Shown: positions 51,674 through 60,019, numbered from the stretch's first letter. The stretch: 61,467 nucleotides of DNA from Phycisphaerales bacterium UBA1161 (GCA_002311745.1 DBZL01000024.1:1-61467), one strand, 5' to 3'. The notes: generated from the letters alone by a model not told the origin. Numbers and translations are program-made.

Positions 51674-51752
51674 ATTTAGCGGCGGTGTGCAGCACCGCGG
51701 GTTCGCGCCGCCTCGCAGAACCACGCTCGCCTATTTAAAATCAATCACGGCA

Positions 51753-52673
51753 ATGCCGTTCTCATTGATCCAACCTCTCTCCTCCATTCCCGTGGCCTGC
51801 ATCGACGTGGAGACCACCGGCGCCAGCGCCGAGATGGGCGACCGCATCATCGAAGTCGGCGTCGTGCGCTTTGAAAACGGCCAAATCTTCGCCCAGTATG
51901 AGCAACTGATCGATCCGCAGCGGTGGATCAGCGCCGGCGTCACGGCTCTGACCGGCATCACGCAGGCGATGTGCCACGGCCAGCCGACCTTCACCCAGCA
52001 ATTGCCGGCGATGCTGCCGCTGCTGCAAGGTGCGGCGATCCTCGGCCACAACGTGCGCTTCGACCTGTCCTTTCTGGTTCGCGAATTTCGCCGCGCCGCC
52101 GCCGACATCGAGCAGCTCCTGGCCGGCGCTGCGGTCTTGGACACCGTGCGTATCGCCCGCCGGCGTTTCGGCCGCGGCGGCAACGCCCTGGGCCTGCTCG
52201 CCCGCCGCCTGGGCTACCAGCCCCCGGCCGCCCACCGCGCCTTGCCCGATGCACGCACCACCCTCGAAGTCTTCGACCGCCTGTTACAGCCCATGGGCGG
52301 CTGGCGGACTTGCCTGTGCGACGCCCTCCGCGAGCAGGGCGGTCCCATGGGCCTGGTGCCGCCGGCCCCGCGGCAGCAGATCCTGCCCCTCGAATTGGAA
52401 GAAGCGCTGGAGTTGGGCTGCCCCGTCATCATGGAATATCTCGACGCCCACAACCGCCGCACCCAGCGCGTCGTCCAGCCGCTGAACATCCGCCGCTTTG
52501 GCGACGAATTGCTCCTCATCGCCCATTGCCATCTGCGCAACGACCGCCGCACCTTCAAGCTGCAGCGGATCGTGCAACTGACCCGCCTCGACGCGCCGCC
52601 GCCGCCGGCCGCGCCCACCGCCGCCGCTGCCTTGCCCGCCGCGACTGGCCAGCCGTCGCTCCGGTCCGTATGA
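51753..52673 (+). CDS. DnaQ-type 3'-5' exonuclease fused to a WYL-like domain
   Basis: 306 residues. The exonuclease (about 12-180) has Exo I CIDVETTG, Exo II GHNVRFDLSFL and Exo III HRALPDARTT, so all DEDDh catalytic residues are present. After a linker, about 225-285 (VIMEYLDAHNRRTQRVVQPL, GDELLLIAHCHLRNDRRTF) fits a WYL domain, a ligand- or nucleic-acid-binding module found in stress regulators and defence proteins. A Pro/Ala tail ends it. The role is likely repair or defence rather than the replicative proofreading subunit. Confidence 0.83.
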   Translation: MPFSLIQPLSSIPVACIDVETTGASAEMGDRIIEVGVVRFENGQIFAQYEQLIDPQRWISAGVTALTGITQAMCHGQPTFTQQLPAMLPLLQGAAILGHNVRFDLSFLVREFRRAAADIEQLLAGAAVLDTVRIARRRFGRGGNALGLLARRLGYQPPAAHRALPDARTTLEVFDRLLQPMGGWRTCLCDALREQGGPMGLVPPAPRQQILPLELEEALELGCPVIMEYLDAHNRRTQRVVQPLNIRRFGDELLLIAHCHLRNDRRTFKLQRIVQLTRLDAPPPPAAPTAAAALPAATGQPSLRSV

Positions 52674-52682
52674 TCTGGCGCC

Positions 52683-53507
52683 ATGCCGGCGCGCGTCATT
52701 GAAAGGATCGGCCGCACCACCAACAACGGCTTGGCCGCCTTCGGCAGCTTTTGCACCTTCGTCGCTCAGACGCTGGGCTGGCTGATCACCGGCGGCGTCC
52801 GTTGGAAACAGTTGCGCCTTCTGCTGCCGCAAATGTACGAGGTCGGCGTCCGTTCCGTGCCCGTGATCGCCGTCACCGGGGCCTTCATCGGCATGGTCAT
52901 GGCCGTCGAAACCTATTCGCAGTTCAAGGCCATCGGCCAGGAGGAACGCCTCGGCAGCGTCATCATCCTCTCCGTGGTCAAACAGATCGGTCCGGTGCTG
53001 GCGTCGGTCATGCTGGCCGGCCGCGTCGGCGGCGCCCTCACCGCCGAACTGGGAACCATGAACGTCACCGAGCAGATCGACGCCCTGCGCGTCATGGGCG
53101 CCGATCCCATCCGTTTTTTGGTGGTTCCGCGCTTCGTCGCCTGCCTTTTGCTCACCCCCATTCTCACCATTTACAGCGATATCATGGGCATCCTGGGCGG
53201 GTGGTTCATCGCCGTGAAAATCATGGGCGTGGCCAATGGACCCTTTTGGCATCACGCCCAGCTCGGCGTGGAAATGTGGCAGGTCAACGAGGGGATCATC
53301 AAGTCCATCTTCTTCGGCGCCGCCATCGCCCTCATCAGTTGCTACAAGGGCTTCACCTGCGGCGCCGGCGCCAGCGGCGTCGGCCGGGCCTGCACCGAAA
53401 GCTTCGTCGCCAGCTTCATCAGCATCATCATCATGAACTTCTTTTTCGCCCAGATCGCCCACGATTGGTACAACGCCATCTACGGCATCCGCAGCGTCTT
53501 CGGATAA
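52683..53507 (+). CDS. mlaE: MlaE-type lipid ABC transporter permease
   Basis: 274 residues with five to six hydrophobic segments. The MlaE signatures VTGAFIGMVMAVETYSQF, GPVLASVMLAGRVGGALTAELGTM (in pieces), EQIDALRVMGADPI and SCYKGFTC.AGASGVGRA are clear. It is the membrane core of the phospholipid transporter that maintains outer membrane asymmetry. ATG 52683 lies 9 nt after the exonuclease stop. TATGAT (52669-52674) overlaps that stop and ends 8 nt before the ATG. Confidence 0.95.
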   Translation: MPARVIERIGRTTNNGLAAFGSFCTFVAQTLGWLITGGVRWKQLRLLLPQMYEVGVRSVPVIAVTGAFIGMVMAVETYSQFKAIGQEERLGSVIILSVVKQIGPVLASVMLAGRVGGALTAELGTMNVTEQIDALRVMGADPIRFLVVPRFVACLLLTPILTIYSDIMGILGGWFIAVKIMGVANGPFWHHAQLGVEMWQVNEGIIKSIFFGAAIALISCYKGFTCGAGASGVGRACTESFVASFISIIIMNFFFAQIAHDWYNAIYGIRSVFG

Positions 53508-53515
53508 AATAAAGC

Positions 53516-53598
53516 GTGAAACGTGAAACGTGAAGACGTGAAGAACTAAAGACCGGCGCGATCAAGAATTTCTCACGTTTCACGGTTTCACGTTTCAC
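53516..53598. repeat. GTGAAAC repeats with facing inverted copies
   Basis: GTGAAACGTGAAACGTGA (53516-53533) is mirrored by TCACGTTTCAC and GTTTCACGTTTCAC (53573-53598). Together they can form a long imperfect hairpin between mlaE and mlaF. Each arm is itself a short-period repeat. The function is unknown; it could moderate expression within the mla operon. Confidence 0.75.
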
Positions 53599-53610
53599 TC
53601 ATCAACATCC

Positions 53611-54378
53611 ATGGCCCTGATCGAACTTCGCCACATCTTCAAGCGCTTCGGTTGGCTGGTGGTCCTCAACGACGTCTCTTTGAACATCGAGAAGGGCCAG
53701 TGCCTGGTGGTCATCGGCGCCAGCGGCAGCGGCAAGACCGTGGTGCTCAAGCACATCGTCGGTCTGCTCAAGCCCGACCACGGCGAGGTCTGGTTCGCCG
53801 GGCAGCGCATCGACCAACTCCCCGAACGCCAACTCATGCAAATCCGCAAACGCTTCGGATTCCTCTTCCAGATGGGCGCCCTGTTCGACTCCGAAACGGT
53901 GGAGAACAACGTCGGCTTTCCCCTGATGGAGCACACCGCCAAATCCCCGGCCCAGATCAGCCAGATCGTCCGCGAAAAACTGGCGCTGGTCGGCTTACGC
54001 GACGTCGGCAACAAAATGCCCGCCGAGCTCTCCGGCGGCCAACGCAAACGCGTCGCCCTGGCTCGCGCCATCGCCATGGACCCGGAGGTCATCCTTTACG
54101 ACGAGCCCACCACCGGCCTGGACCCCATCCGCGCCGACGTCATCAACGAGCTGATCCTCAAGATCCAGAGCCGCCTGTCCGTCACCAGCGTCGTCGTCAC
54201 CCACGACATGCACAGCGCCTTCAAGGTGGCCGACCGCATCGTCATGATCCACGAGGCCAAGCTGATCTTCGACGGCACCCCCGAGCAGATTCGCGCCAGC
54301 GACAACGAGCACGTCAAGCACTTCGTCTCCGGCGAAGCCAGCGAACAGGAATTGGGCGCCCTGCGCATCGGGCCCTAA
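53611..54378 (+). CDS. mlaF: MlaF-type lipid ABC transporter ATP-binding protein
   Basis: 255 residues. FKRFGWLVVLNDVSLNIEKG, Walker A GASGSGKT, LLKPDHGEVWFAG, signature LSGGQRKR, Walker B VILYDEPTTGLDPI and VTHDMHSAF are typical of MlaF. It energises the transporter formed with the MlaE and MlaD proteins encoded on either side. A repeat-rich 100-nt spacer separates it from mlaE. Confidence 0.95.
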   Translation: MALIELRHIFKRFGWLVVLNDVSLNIEKGQCLVVIGASGSGKTVVLKHIVGLLKPDHGEVWFAGQRIDQLPERQLMQIRKRFGFLFQMGALFDSETVENNVGFPLMEHTAKSPAQISQIVREKLALVGLRDVGNKMPAELSGGQRKRVALARAIAMDPEVILYDEPTTGLDPIRADVINELILKIQSRLSVTSVVVTHDMHSAFKVADRIVMIHEAKLIFDGTPEQIRASDNEHVKHFVSGEASEQELGALRIGP

Positions 54379-54481
54379 ATCGCCGCGATTTCCCTTCGCC
54401 CCCCAAAGCGGGTATTCTTTCATCGGTTCATCGGGCGATGCGCGACGCGATGCATCGGCCCGAATCGTCGGTGGATCTCTC

Positions 54482-55432
54482 ATGTCAAATTACAGGCGTA
54501 ACATTCTGGTTGGCTTGGTCGTGCTCGTGGCAAGTTTCGTTTTTGGTTGGATGGTCTTGCGCTTCAGCAGCAGGGCGGCCCAGATCTTTTCCCCGGCGCA
54601 GATGCCCATCCACTTCATCAGCCCCCGCGCCGACGGGTTGAGCCAGGGTTCGCCGATCAACTATCTGGGCATCAGCATCGGCCGCGTCACCGCCGTCAGC
54701 CGTCGGCCCGACGGCCAAAGCATCCTCATCGACGGCACGGTCGATCGCTCCCCGCCGCTGCCGGCCAACATCCGTGCCGCCATCATGCAGTCCAGCGCCA
54801 TCGGTGGCGGATCCAGCGTCAGCCTCGACCTGGAGGGACAACAGGCCGAGGGCACCCTCCAGAGCGGCGCCACTCTGAACGCCCGGTACCTCGGGTTGTC
54901 CTTGCAGTTCCTTCCTCCCCAGTTCACCCAAGCCGCCGAAGACGTCGGCAAAATGAGCCAGGAAATCTCCAAGACCACCGAGGATCTGCACAAGTCGGGC
55001 GCCATCCAGCATCTGGACGAAGCGCTCAAACGCGCTACCCAGGTCCTGGATTCGATGCAGGCGCTCCTGGGCGAGGAAAAAACGCAGCAGAACATCCGCG
55101 TCGCCATCGCCAATATTCGCCAGACCACCGAGGCCACCACCCGCCTGTCGGTCAAACTCGAAACCCTGACCGACTCCCTCCAGCACGACTCGAGCGACCT
55201 GACCAAGCAAATGGGCGACCGTCTGACGCAGCTTGCTTCCGTGCTCAACACCCTGCAAAGCATTTCGCAGAAGCTGGACTCGGGCAAAGGCACGGCCGGC
55301 ATGCTGGTCAACGACCCGCGGCTCTACGAATCGCTGGCCGACACCACGCGCCAGCTCAACGCCACGGTCAGCGACCTGCGCCGCCTGCTCGAGCAGTGGG
55401 AACAAGAAGGCGTGACGATGAAATTGAAGTGA
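54482..55432 (+). CDS. mlaD: MlaD/MCE family substrate-binding protein
   Basis: 316 residues. An N-terminal transmembrane anchor (ILVGLVVLVASFVFGWMVL, about 9-27) is followed by one MCE domain (about 40-120, FISPRADGLSQGSPINYLGISIGRV in pieces) and a long periplasmic helical/coiled-coil region (about 150-310) with KLDSGKGTAGMLVNDPRLY, as in many MCE proteins. It binds lipid and links MlaE to the outer membrane. mlaB and mlaC are not adjacent. Confidence 0.93.
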   Translation: MSNYRRNILVGLVVLVASFVFGWMVLRFSSRAAQIFSPAQMPIHFISPRADGLSQGSPINYLGISIGRVTAVSRRPDGQSILIDGTVDRSPPLPANIRAAIMQSSAIGGGSSVSLDLEGQQAEGTLQSGATLNARYLGLSLQFLPPQFTQAAEDVGKMSQEISKTTEDLHKSGAIQHLDEALKRATQVLDSMQALLGEEKTQQNIRVAIANIRQTTEATTRLSVKLETLTDSLQHDSSDLTKQMGDRLTQLASVLNTLQSISQKLDSGKGTAGMLVNDPRLYESLADTTRQLNATVSDLRRLLEQWEQEGVTMKLK

Positions 55433-55445
55433 GAGGCGCGGAATC

Positions 55446-55495
55446 AAGAGACGGGGGGGCAAGAGACGTAGAGACGAAGAGACGGAGAGACGAGG
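55446..55495. repeat. AGAGACG(N) tandem repeat
   Basis: Imperfect 8-bp units (AGAGACGT, AGAGACGA, AGAGACGG, AGAGACGA) follow one another between mlaD and rplT. It belongs with other low-complexity intergenic words in this window. Confidence 0.8.
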
Positions 55496-55523
55496 CGGAA
55501 TTACTCTTCCACTTCGTCTCTAT

Positions 55524-55883
55524 TTATTTCGCCACATGCGGCCGCACCTTCTGCAGGATGGCATCGAACGCCGCCGGGTCGCTGATCGCCAGTTCGCTGA
55601 GCATTTTGCGGTTCAGTTCGATTCCCGCCGCCACCAGGGCGGGGATGAATCGGCTGTAGTTGAGGCCGCGCTCCCGCAGGGCAGCGCCCAAGCGCGTGAT
55701 CCACAGGGCGCGGAAATGACGTTTGCGTTGCCGGCGATCGCGGTAGGCGTAGACGCCGGCTTTGCGGACGAATTCGATCGCCGGGCGGTACAACGTGCCG
55801 GAGGCCGCTCGGAATCCCTTGGCGGCACGTAGAACTCTCTTGCGTTTGCGGCTATGGGTCGGGCCGCCGGTGGTGCGCGGCAT
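55524..55883 (-). CDS. rplT: 50S ribosomal protein L20
   Basis: 119 residues, normal length. MPRTTGGPTHSRKRKRVL, AYRDRRQRKRHFRALWITRL and LNYSRFIPAL..AGIELNRKMLSELA (in pieces) are L20 hallmarks. It follows rpmI by 3 nt. infC, which usually leads this operon, is not upstream. Confidence 0.98.
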   Translation of the reverse strand: MPRTTGGPTHSRKRKRVLRAAKGFRAASGTLYRPAIEFVRKAGVYAYRDRRQRKRHFRALWITRLGAALRERGLNYSRFIPALVAAGIELNRKMLSELAISDPAAFDAILQKVRPHVAK

Positions 55884-55886
55884 GAG

Positions 55887-56135
55887 TCAGTTCCTCTCTC
55901 GCTTTAGGGACTGCCGAATCGCCCCGGGATGCAGGCCGCTGACGCCCATCAGCTTTCGCATGTTGCGGGCGTGGCCCTCGAACAAAATCGCCGGCTGGCG
56001 CAGCTTTCGCCGCTTGGATGCCGGCCGCGAGCTCATCAAGTGCGACGTGAAGCTGTGATGCCGCTTGAGCTTGCCCGTCTTGGTCAAACGCAGCCGCTTG
56101 GCCACGCTCTTATTCGGCTTGAATTTGTAGGCCAT
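55887..56135 (-). CDS. rpmI: 50S ribosomal protein L35
   Basis: 82 residues, somewhat longer than the usual 65. KPNKSVAKRLRLTKTGKLKRHHSFTSH is the conserved core, and a C-terminal extension (RNMRKLMGVSGLHPG) adds length. AAGGA lies upstream of the ATG. It is the first gene of the L35-L20 pair. The 117-nt gap upstream should contain the promoter. Confidence 0.96.
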   Translation of the reverse strand: MAYKFKPNKSVAKRLRLTKTGKLKRHHSFTSHLMSSRPASKRRKLRQPAILFEGHARNMRKLMGVSGLHPGAIRQSLKRERN

Positions 56136-56252
56136 GGATGTCCTTGCAAAACGTCCGCTTCCGCCAGGGAAGGGGCGGAAACTATACCAGAGGGCGCACG
56201 CCGTTGTCCAACATCTGAGTTGCTGCTGCGGTTGCGTTGAACGTCTTGGAAT

Positions 56253-58025
56253 TTACGCGATTTGCTTGAGGCGTTGGGCCTTGGCGGCGCGCTGGATGCC
56301 GGGGATCACATAATCCCGCGCCACCGCCTCCCAGCTCATTCGGCTGGCCAGCTCGTAGCCACGCTCGATGAACTGCTCGAACTCCTGCGGCGACCGCGGC
56401 AGACGCTCCATCAGATCCCGCGCCACCCTGCCCGCCACCGCGTGCTCGATCTCATTCCGCTGCGGCTGGCCGATGGACATCAGTTGCTCCGGTCGCAGCG
56501 ATTTGTTGGGCAGGTCCGTGTAATCCGCCACGATGACGTTGGGCGTCGAGCCGCCCGCCGCCTTCTGCACGAACCCGGCGCAGCCGCACACGCTGCTGAA
56601 CACGCACACCCCGCCGAAGCTGATCGGCTCCACCTGCGCGATCCCGAACGGCTCGTAGATGCTTTGCCCGAACTCCGCGTCCGATCCCTTGCGAATGTCC
56701 ATGAATTCCATGTCCGCCGGCATGCGCAGACCGCAGGCGCGCTGTTCGAAGCCGAACTGGTTGATGAAGATCACCTTGGTATTGCGCGATCGCGCGTTGA
56801 ATTCCTGCACGCCCTGGTAGTAGACCGCTTCGCCGCTGGACATGTCCGGCAGGCTTTCGCGGTGCACCACCGGCCAGTGATAGTGCTGCTCCATCCGCCG
56901 GATGTCATCCCCGCGGCGCGCCGGCACTTCCGTGCTCAGCGTGAACAGCACCGCCGCTTCGTTCTTGGCCCGCAGCATTTTCTCCACGTGTTCCAGCACC
57001 CGCAGGTCGCGCCACATTCCCTTGCTGGGCACCAGACGCGTCACGTGCGAAAAAACGTAATCCGGTTCGTAGCCCAAAAGCCCATGGCAGTACGCCTGCA
57101 GTTTTCGCCGGCTGGCCATCCTCTCCGCGACGGTGATCTTCCAGTGCGGCACGCCGTTGTACGCCAGTTGGCTGTCCACGTGCACGAAGTCCGGGCCCAA
57201 AAACCGGATCTCCTTCAGCACGTAATCGCCCACCGCGAAGATCGCGTCGCAGAAACGCGCCGCCTTCACCAAGGCGTGCTTGTAAAACGCGCTCTGATCG
57301 CCGAACACGTCCTCCAGGTAATGCCCCTGGCTGATCGCCGCGCGCATCACGTTGTAGAACATCGTGTCGTGGCCGGGATGCTCCTCGACGATCCGCCGCA
57401 TCGGCGCCACTTCGTGCGCGTAAAAGACCGTGCGGAAGTTGCTGCGGTCCCCCTCCAAAATCGCCGCCAGCACCGTCGGCATCCCCATGTATTCGTGGCT
57501 CAGGATCACGCACGGCTCGATCTCGCTGCCGGCGCCCAGCGCGTGCAGCACCGCCAGCGCCGGCCGCGCCAAGCGCATGTATTGTTCGAAGTCCCAGTTG
57601 TTCTCGTACTTGCTGCTTTCAATCCCGAACGTCTTCCACAGCTCGTACTTGAAAACGCCGATCTTTTCCTTGTCGTAGTGCGTCACGTCGATCAGCACCA
57701 CCTCCGGCGTCGACGTCACCCCCGTCTCCTTGTTCACGAACTTCTTCCGCCCGTACACGATGGCCACGTCAAACGCCTGCTCGATCTCCCGGAACCGGCC
57801 CGCCAGCGGCGAGCGGTACAGATGATCCAGGCTGCTGTACAGCACTTCCCCCTGCGCCCCCAGCCGTTCTTCCCCTTTCTCGTCGCTGGGCCAGCAGGGG
57901 CCGATCAAGATGTTCCGCGGAATCTTGTCCAGATACTCCCGGCTGGTCAGCAGTCCGTGCAAGACGGCGCCGATTCCACCAATCTTCTGGACTGCCTCAT
58001 GCGTGACGTGTACCGCGGTTTGCAT
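56253..58025 (-). CDS. GT5/GT3-like glycogen/starch synthase-type glycosyltransferase
   Basis: 590 residues. The N-terminal Rossmann half starts with VTHEAVQKIGGIGAVLHGLL, the synthase-type donor-binding KxGG motif, and HEYMGMP is at about 175. The C-terminal half has VTRLVPSKGMWRDLRVLEHV and the nucleotide-sugar site SIYEPFGIAQVEPISFGG (E.FG.....E). ADP- or UDP-glucose is the likely donor, with GalU (22438) as a possible UDP-glucose source. AAAGGA lies about 11 nt before the ATG. No branching or debranching gene is nearby. Confidence 0.85.
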   Translation of the reverse strand: MQTAVHVTHEAVQKIGGIGAVLHGLLTSREYLDKIPRNILIGPCWPSDEKGEERLGAQGEVLYSSLDHLYRSPLAGRFREIEQAFDVAIVYGRKKFVNKETGVTSTPEVVLIDVTHYDKEKIGVFKYELWKTFGIESSKYENNWDFEQYMRLARPALAVLHALGAGSEIEPCVILSHEYMGMPTVLAAILEGDRSNFRTVFYAHEVAPMRRIVEEHPGHDTMFYNVMRAAISQGHYLEDVFGDQSAFYKHALVKAARFCDAIFAVGDYVLKEIRFLGPDFVHVDSQLAYNGVPHWKITVAERMASRRKLQAYCHGLLGYEPDYVFSHVTRLVPSKGMWRDLRVLEHVEKMLRAKNEAAVLFTLSTEVPARRGDDIRRMEQHYHWPVVHRESLPDMSSGEAVYYQGVQEFNARSRNTKVIFINQFGFEQRACGLRMPADMEFMDIRKGSDAEFGQSIYEPFGIAQVEPISFGGVCVFSSVCGCAGFVQKAAGGSTPNVIVADYTDLPNKSLRPEQLMSIGQPQRNEIEHAVAGRVARDLMERLPRSPQEFEQFIERGYELASRMSWEAVARDYVIPGIQRAAKAQRLKQIA

Positions 58026-58184
58026 GGCCGCAAAATCCTTTCAGGACGAAAGCAAGCTCCAGCTCATTCTTATCGACCAAACGCCGCGCCGAATATTGCT
58101 CCATCCGCGATGCAAAGCGAAGCAGTCTTACGACGGGCCGCCCCAATTTGCAACGCAACCGCCCGCCCTTTGTCGATACCCTTC

Positions 58185-58193
58185 TGATATCCT
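58185..58193 (+). promoter_or_regulatory. extended -10 element of the MFS gene
   Basis: TGA-TATCCT ends 8 nt before the ATG of the MFS gene, so the transcript should begin at or next to the start codon. Confidence 0.45.
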
Positions 58194-58201
58194 TTTGAGC
58201 C

Positions 58202-59440
58202 ATGGCCTGTTTGTCCCAGTTCCCTCCACAGCCGGCGCCTATAACCGCCCCGACATCCGGCGACCGCCGGCAACTGCGCCGTCTTTACCTGGTCGAAGCC
58301 CTCGCCTCCCACGCCTCGGCTCTCCTGAGTCTGGGCATCTTCTTTTACATGCACCGGCGCTTCGGCTGGAATTCGCTGCAGAACCTGGCGCTCTCCACCT
58401 CCCAGGGATTTTTCTACGTTGTCGGCGCCCTGTCTTCCCACCGCCTCAGCGCCCTCATGGGCCGACGCCGCCTGATGCGCGCCACGCAGGGCCTTTTGTC
58501 CCCGCTCGTCCTCCTGGCCGCCTGTTGGGCCAACCAGTGGCTGATCGTTGCCGTTCTGCTTTTGTACACGCTGCTCAGCGCCGTCCAATGGCCCGCCCTG
58601 GAAAGCCTGATCTGCAGCGGCGCTGATGCCCACGAACTCTCTCGCCGAATCTCCCTCTACAACTGCCTCTGGGCCGCCGTCGGCGCCGCCACCCTGGCCG
58701 TCAGCGGAGCCATTATCGAGTATTTCCCCCGCGGGCTCTTCCTCCTGGCCGTGACCGCCCACGCCATCTCCGCGGCCCTCCTATGGCGCAGCCTCGGCGA
58801 CACGCGCGAATTCCCCGCCGCGCCGCCGGCGCCTGAGCCGCGCCTCCTGGCCCAGCGCACCTTGGCCATGCGCCTTTCCCGCGTGGCTCTGCCCGCCACC
58901 TACGCCATGATGTACGCCCTGATGGCGATTCTGCCATCGCTGCCCGTGCTGCACACCATGCCGCCCCAATGGCGCACCGCCGCCGCCAGCGTCTGGATGC
59001 TCTCCCGCTTCTTCACTTTCGCCCTGCTGGGCGTGACGATCTGGTGGCACACCCGCCCGCGAATCCTCCCCGCCGCCGCCCTAATTCTTTTGCTGGCCTT
59101 CCTGGGCGTCGTCGTTCCCTCGCCCAGGCTGCCCCTGCTGACGATGATCCTCTGTCAAATCGCTCTGGGCGTCACCATGGGCCTGATTTACGCCGCCAGC
59201 TTGTATTTTGGAATGGTATTAAGCGAAGGCAGCACCGAGCACGGCGGCTACCACGAGGCCCTGATCGGCCTCGGTTCGATTCTCGGCCCCGGCGCCGGCG
59301 CGTTGGCCCAGTTTCTGCGTCCCGATTTACCCGGCGCCAGCGTCGTCGCCGTTTCCGGGTTACTCGGCCTCGCCGCTCTCATCGCCGCCGCCGTCAGCCT
59401 TCAATCGCGCTTCAAACGCGCCCGCGCGCCTTTATTTTAG
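58202..59440 (+). CDS. major facilitator superfamily transporter
   Basis: 412 residues with about twelve hydrophobic segments. A central cytoplasmic loop (about 195-215, AAPPAPEPRLLAQRT) divides two six-helix bundles. SHRLSALMGRRRLMRATQG is the MFS motif A-like loop between TM2 and TM3. The substrate is unknown. There is no Shine-Dalgarno, and the TATCCT spacing suggests a leaderless mRNA. The stop codon lies inside a palindromic repeat (copy 4). Confidence 0.83.
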   Translation: MACLSQFPPQPAPITAPTSGDRRQLRRLYLVEALASHASALLSLGIFFYMHRRFGWNSLQNLALSTSQGFFYVVGALSSHRLSALMGRRRLMRATQGLLSPLVLLAACWANQWLIVAVLLLYTLLSAVQWPALESLICSGADAHELSRRISLYNCLWAAVGAATLAVSGAIIEYFPRGLFLLAVTAHAISAALLWRSLGDTREFPAAPPAPEPRLLAQRTLAMRLSRVALPATYAMMYALMAILPSLPVLHTMPPQWRTAAASVWMLSRFFTFALLGVTIWWHTRPRILPAAALILLLAFLGVVVPSPRLPLLTMILCQIALGVTMGLIYAASLYFGMVLSEGSTEHGGYHEALIGLGSILGPGAGALAQFLRPDLPGASVVAVSGLLGLAALIAAAVSLQSRFKRARAPLF

Positions 59441-59460
59441 CCGCGTCGCGTGCGACGCGC
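59435..59460 (-). repeat. palindromic intergenic repeat, copy 4
   Basis: An exact inverse of copy 1 (26 of 26 bases). Its TTTTAG supplies the stop codon of the MFS gene, so the element is inserted at, or has been recruited to, the gene end. Confidence 0.85.
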
Positions 59461-59476
59461 GTAGTGCGGGAAAATG

Positions 59477-59551
59477 CAACCGCAGAGCCGCAGAGCCCAC
59501 AGAGACAGCCACAGAGATTGAATCTGAGATCTGAAATCTCAAATCTGAAAT
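59477..59551. repeat. CAGAG and AATCTGAAATC low-complexity words
   Basis: Short imperfect repeats GCAGAGCC/CACAGAGA and AATCTGAGATCTGAAATCTC occur after the MFS gene. A related word (ATCTGAGATTTGAGATTT) lies at 16805-16822. No gene is seen in the gap 59461-59664. Confidence 0.6.
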
Positions 59552-59664
59552 CCCCTTCTCCCCTCCGCGGTAGCATTTTGTTTGCCAGCAAAAACTTATG
59601 ACTTGCCTTCTTTACCAAAATATGCATACGTGGTGACCGCCTATCGATCAGCGAGGGGAAGAAT

Positions 59665-60003
59665 ATGGGGCAGTTGACTTCGGCGTCGCTTTCGCCGTTT
59701 CTCACAAACCAAGCCTGGTCCGCCCTCTCGCAGCGGCTGGACCTTTCCGAGCGCGAGCTGCAAATCGTCAAAGCCATCTTCGACGATGAGAAGAGGACGA
59801 GCATTGCCCATCACCTGGGCATGTCGCCCTGTACGGTGCGCGCTCACCTGGAGCGCCTGTACCACAAGCTCGACGTGGGCAGCCAGCGTGCCTTGGTTGC
59901 CGGCATCCTCGGCGAGTTTTTGCAGATGACCGCCGAAGGCGGGTGCAACCTCCCCAGCATCTGCCCCGCCCGCAGCTCGGGAAAATGTCCCCTGTTTCAC
60001 TGA
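59665..60003 (+). CDS. short LuxR/GerE-type HTH protein with CX7CP tail (paralogue 3)
   Basis: 112 residues, same length and layout as the proteins at 34666 and 35343. LSERELQIVKAIF, HLGMSPCTVRAHLERLYHKLDV form the HTH, and the tail reads LPSICPARSSGKCPLFH with the conserved CX7C. It is more divergent than paralogues 1 and 2 are from each other. GAGGGGAAG precedes ATG 59665. A PEP-CTERM gene follows 290 nt downstream, as after paralogue 2. Confidence 0.87.
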   Translation: MGQLTSASLSPFLTNQAWSALSQRLDLSERELQIVKAIFDDEKRTSIAHHLGMSPCTVRAHLERLYHKLDVGSQRALVAGILGEFLQMTAEGGCNLPSICPARSSGKCPLFH

Positions 60004-60019
60004 CACGCCGGGCCTCAGA

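Noticed and set aside
56262..58187. 641-codon plus-strand open frame
   Set aside because: His/Arg/Val-rich shadow of the GT5-like gene on the minus strand, a normal effect of high-GC third positions.
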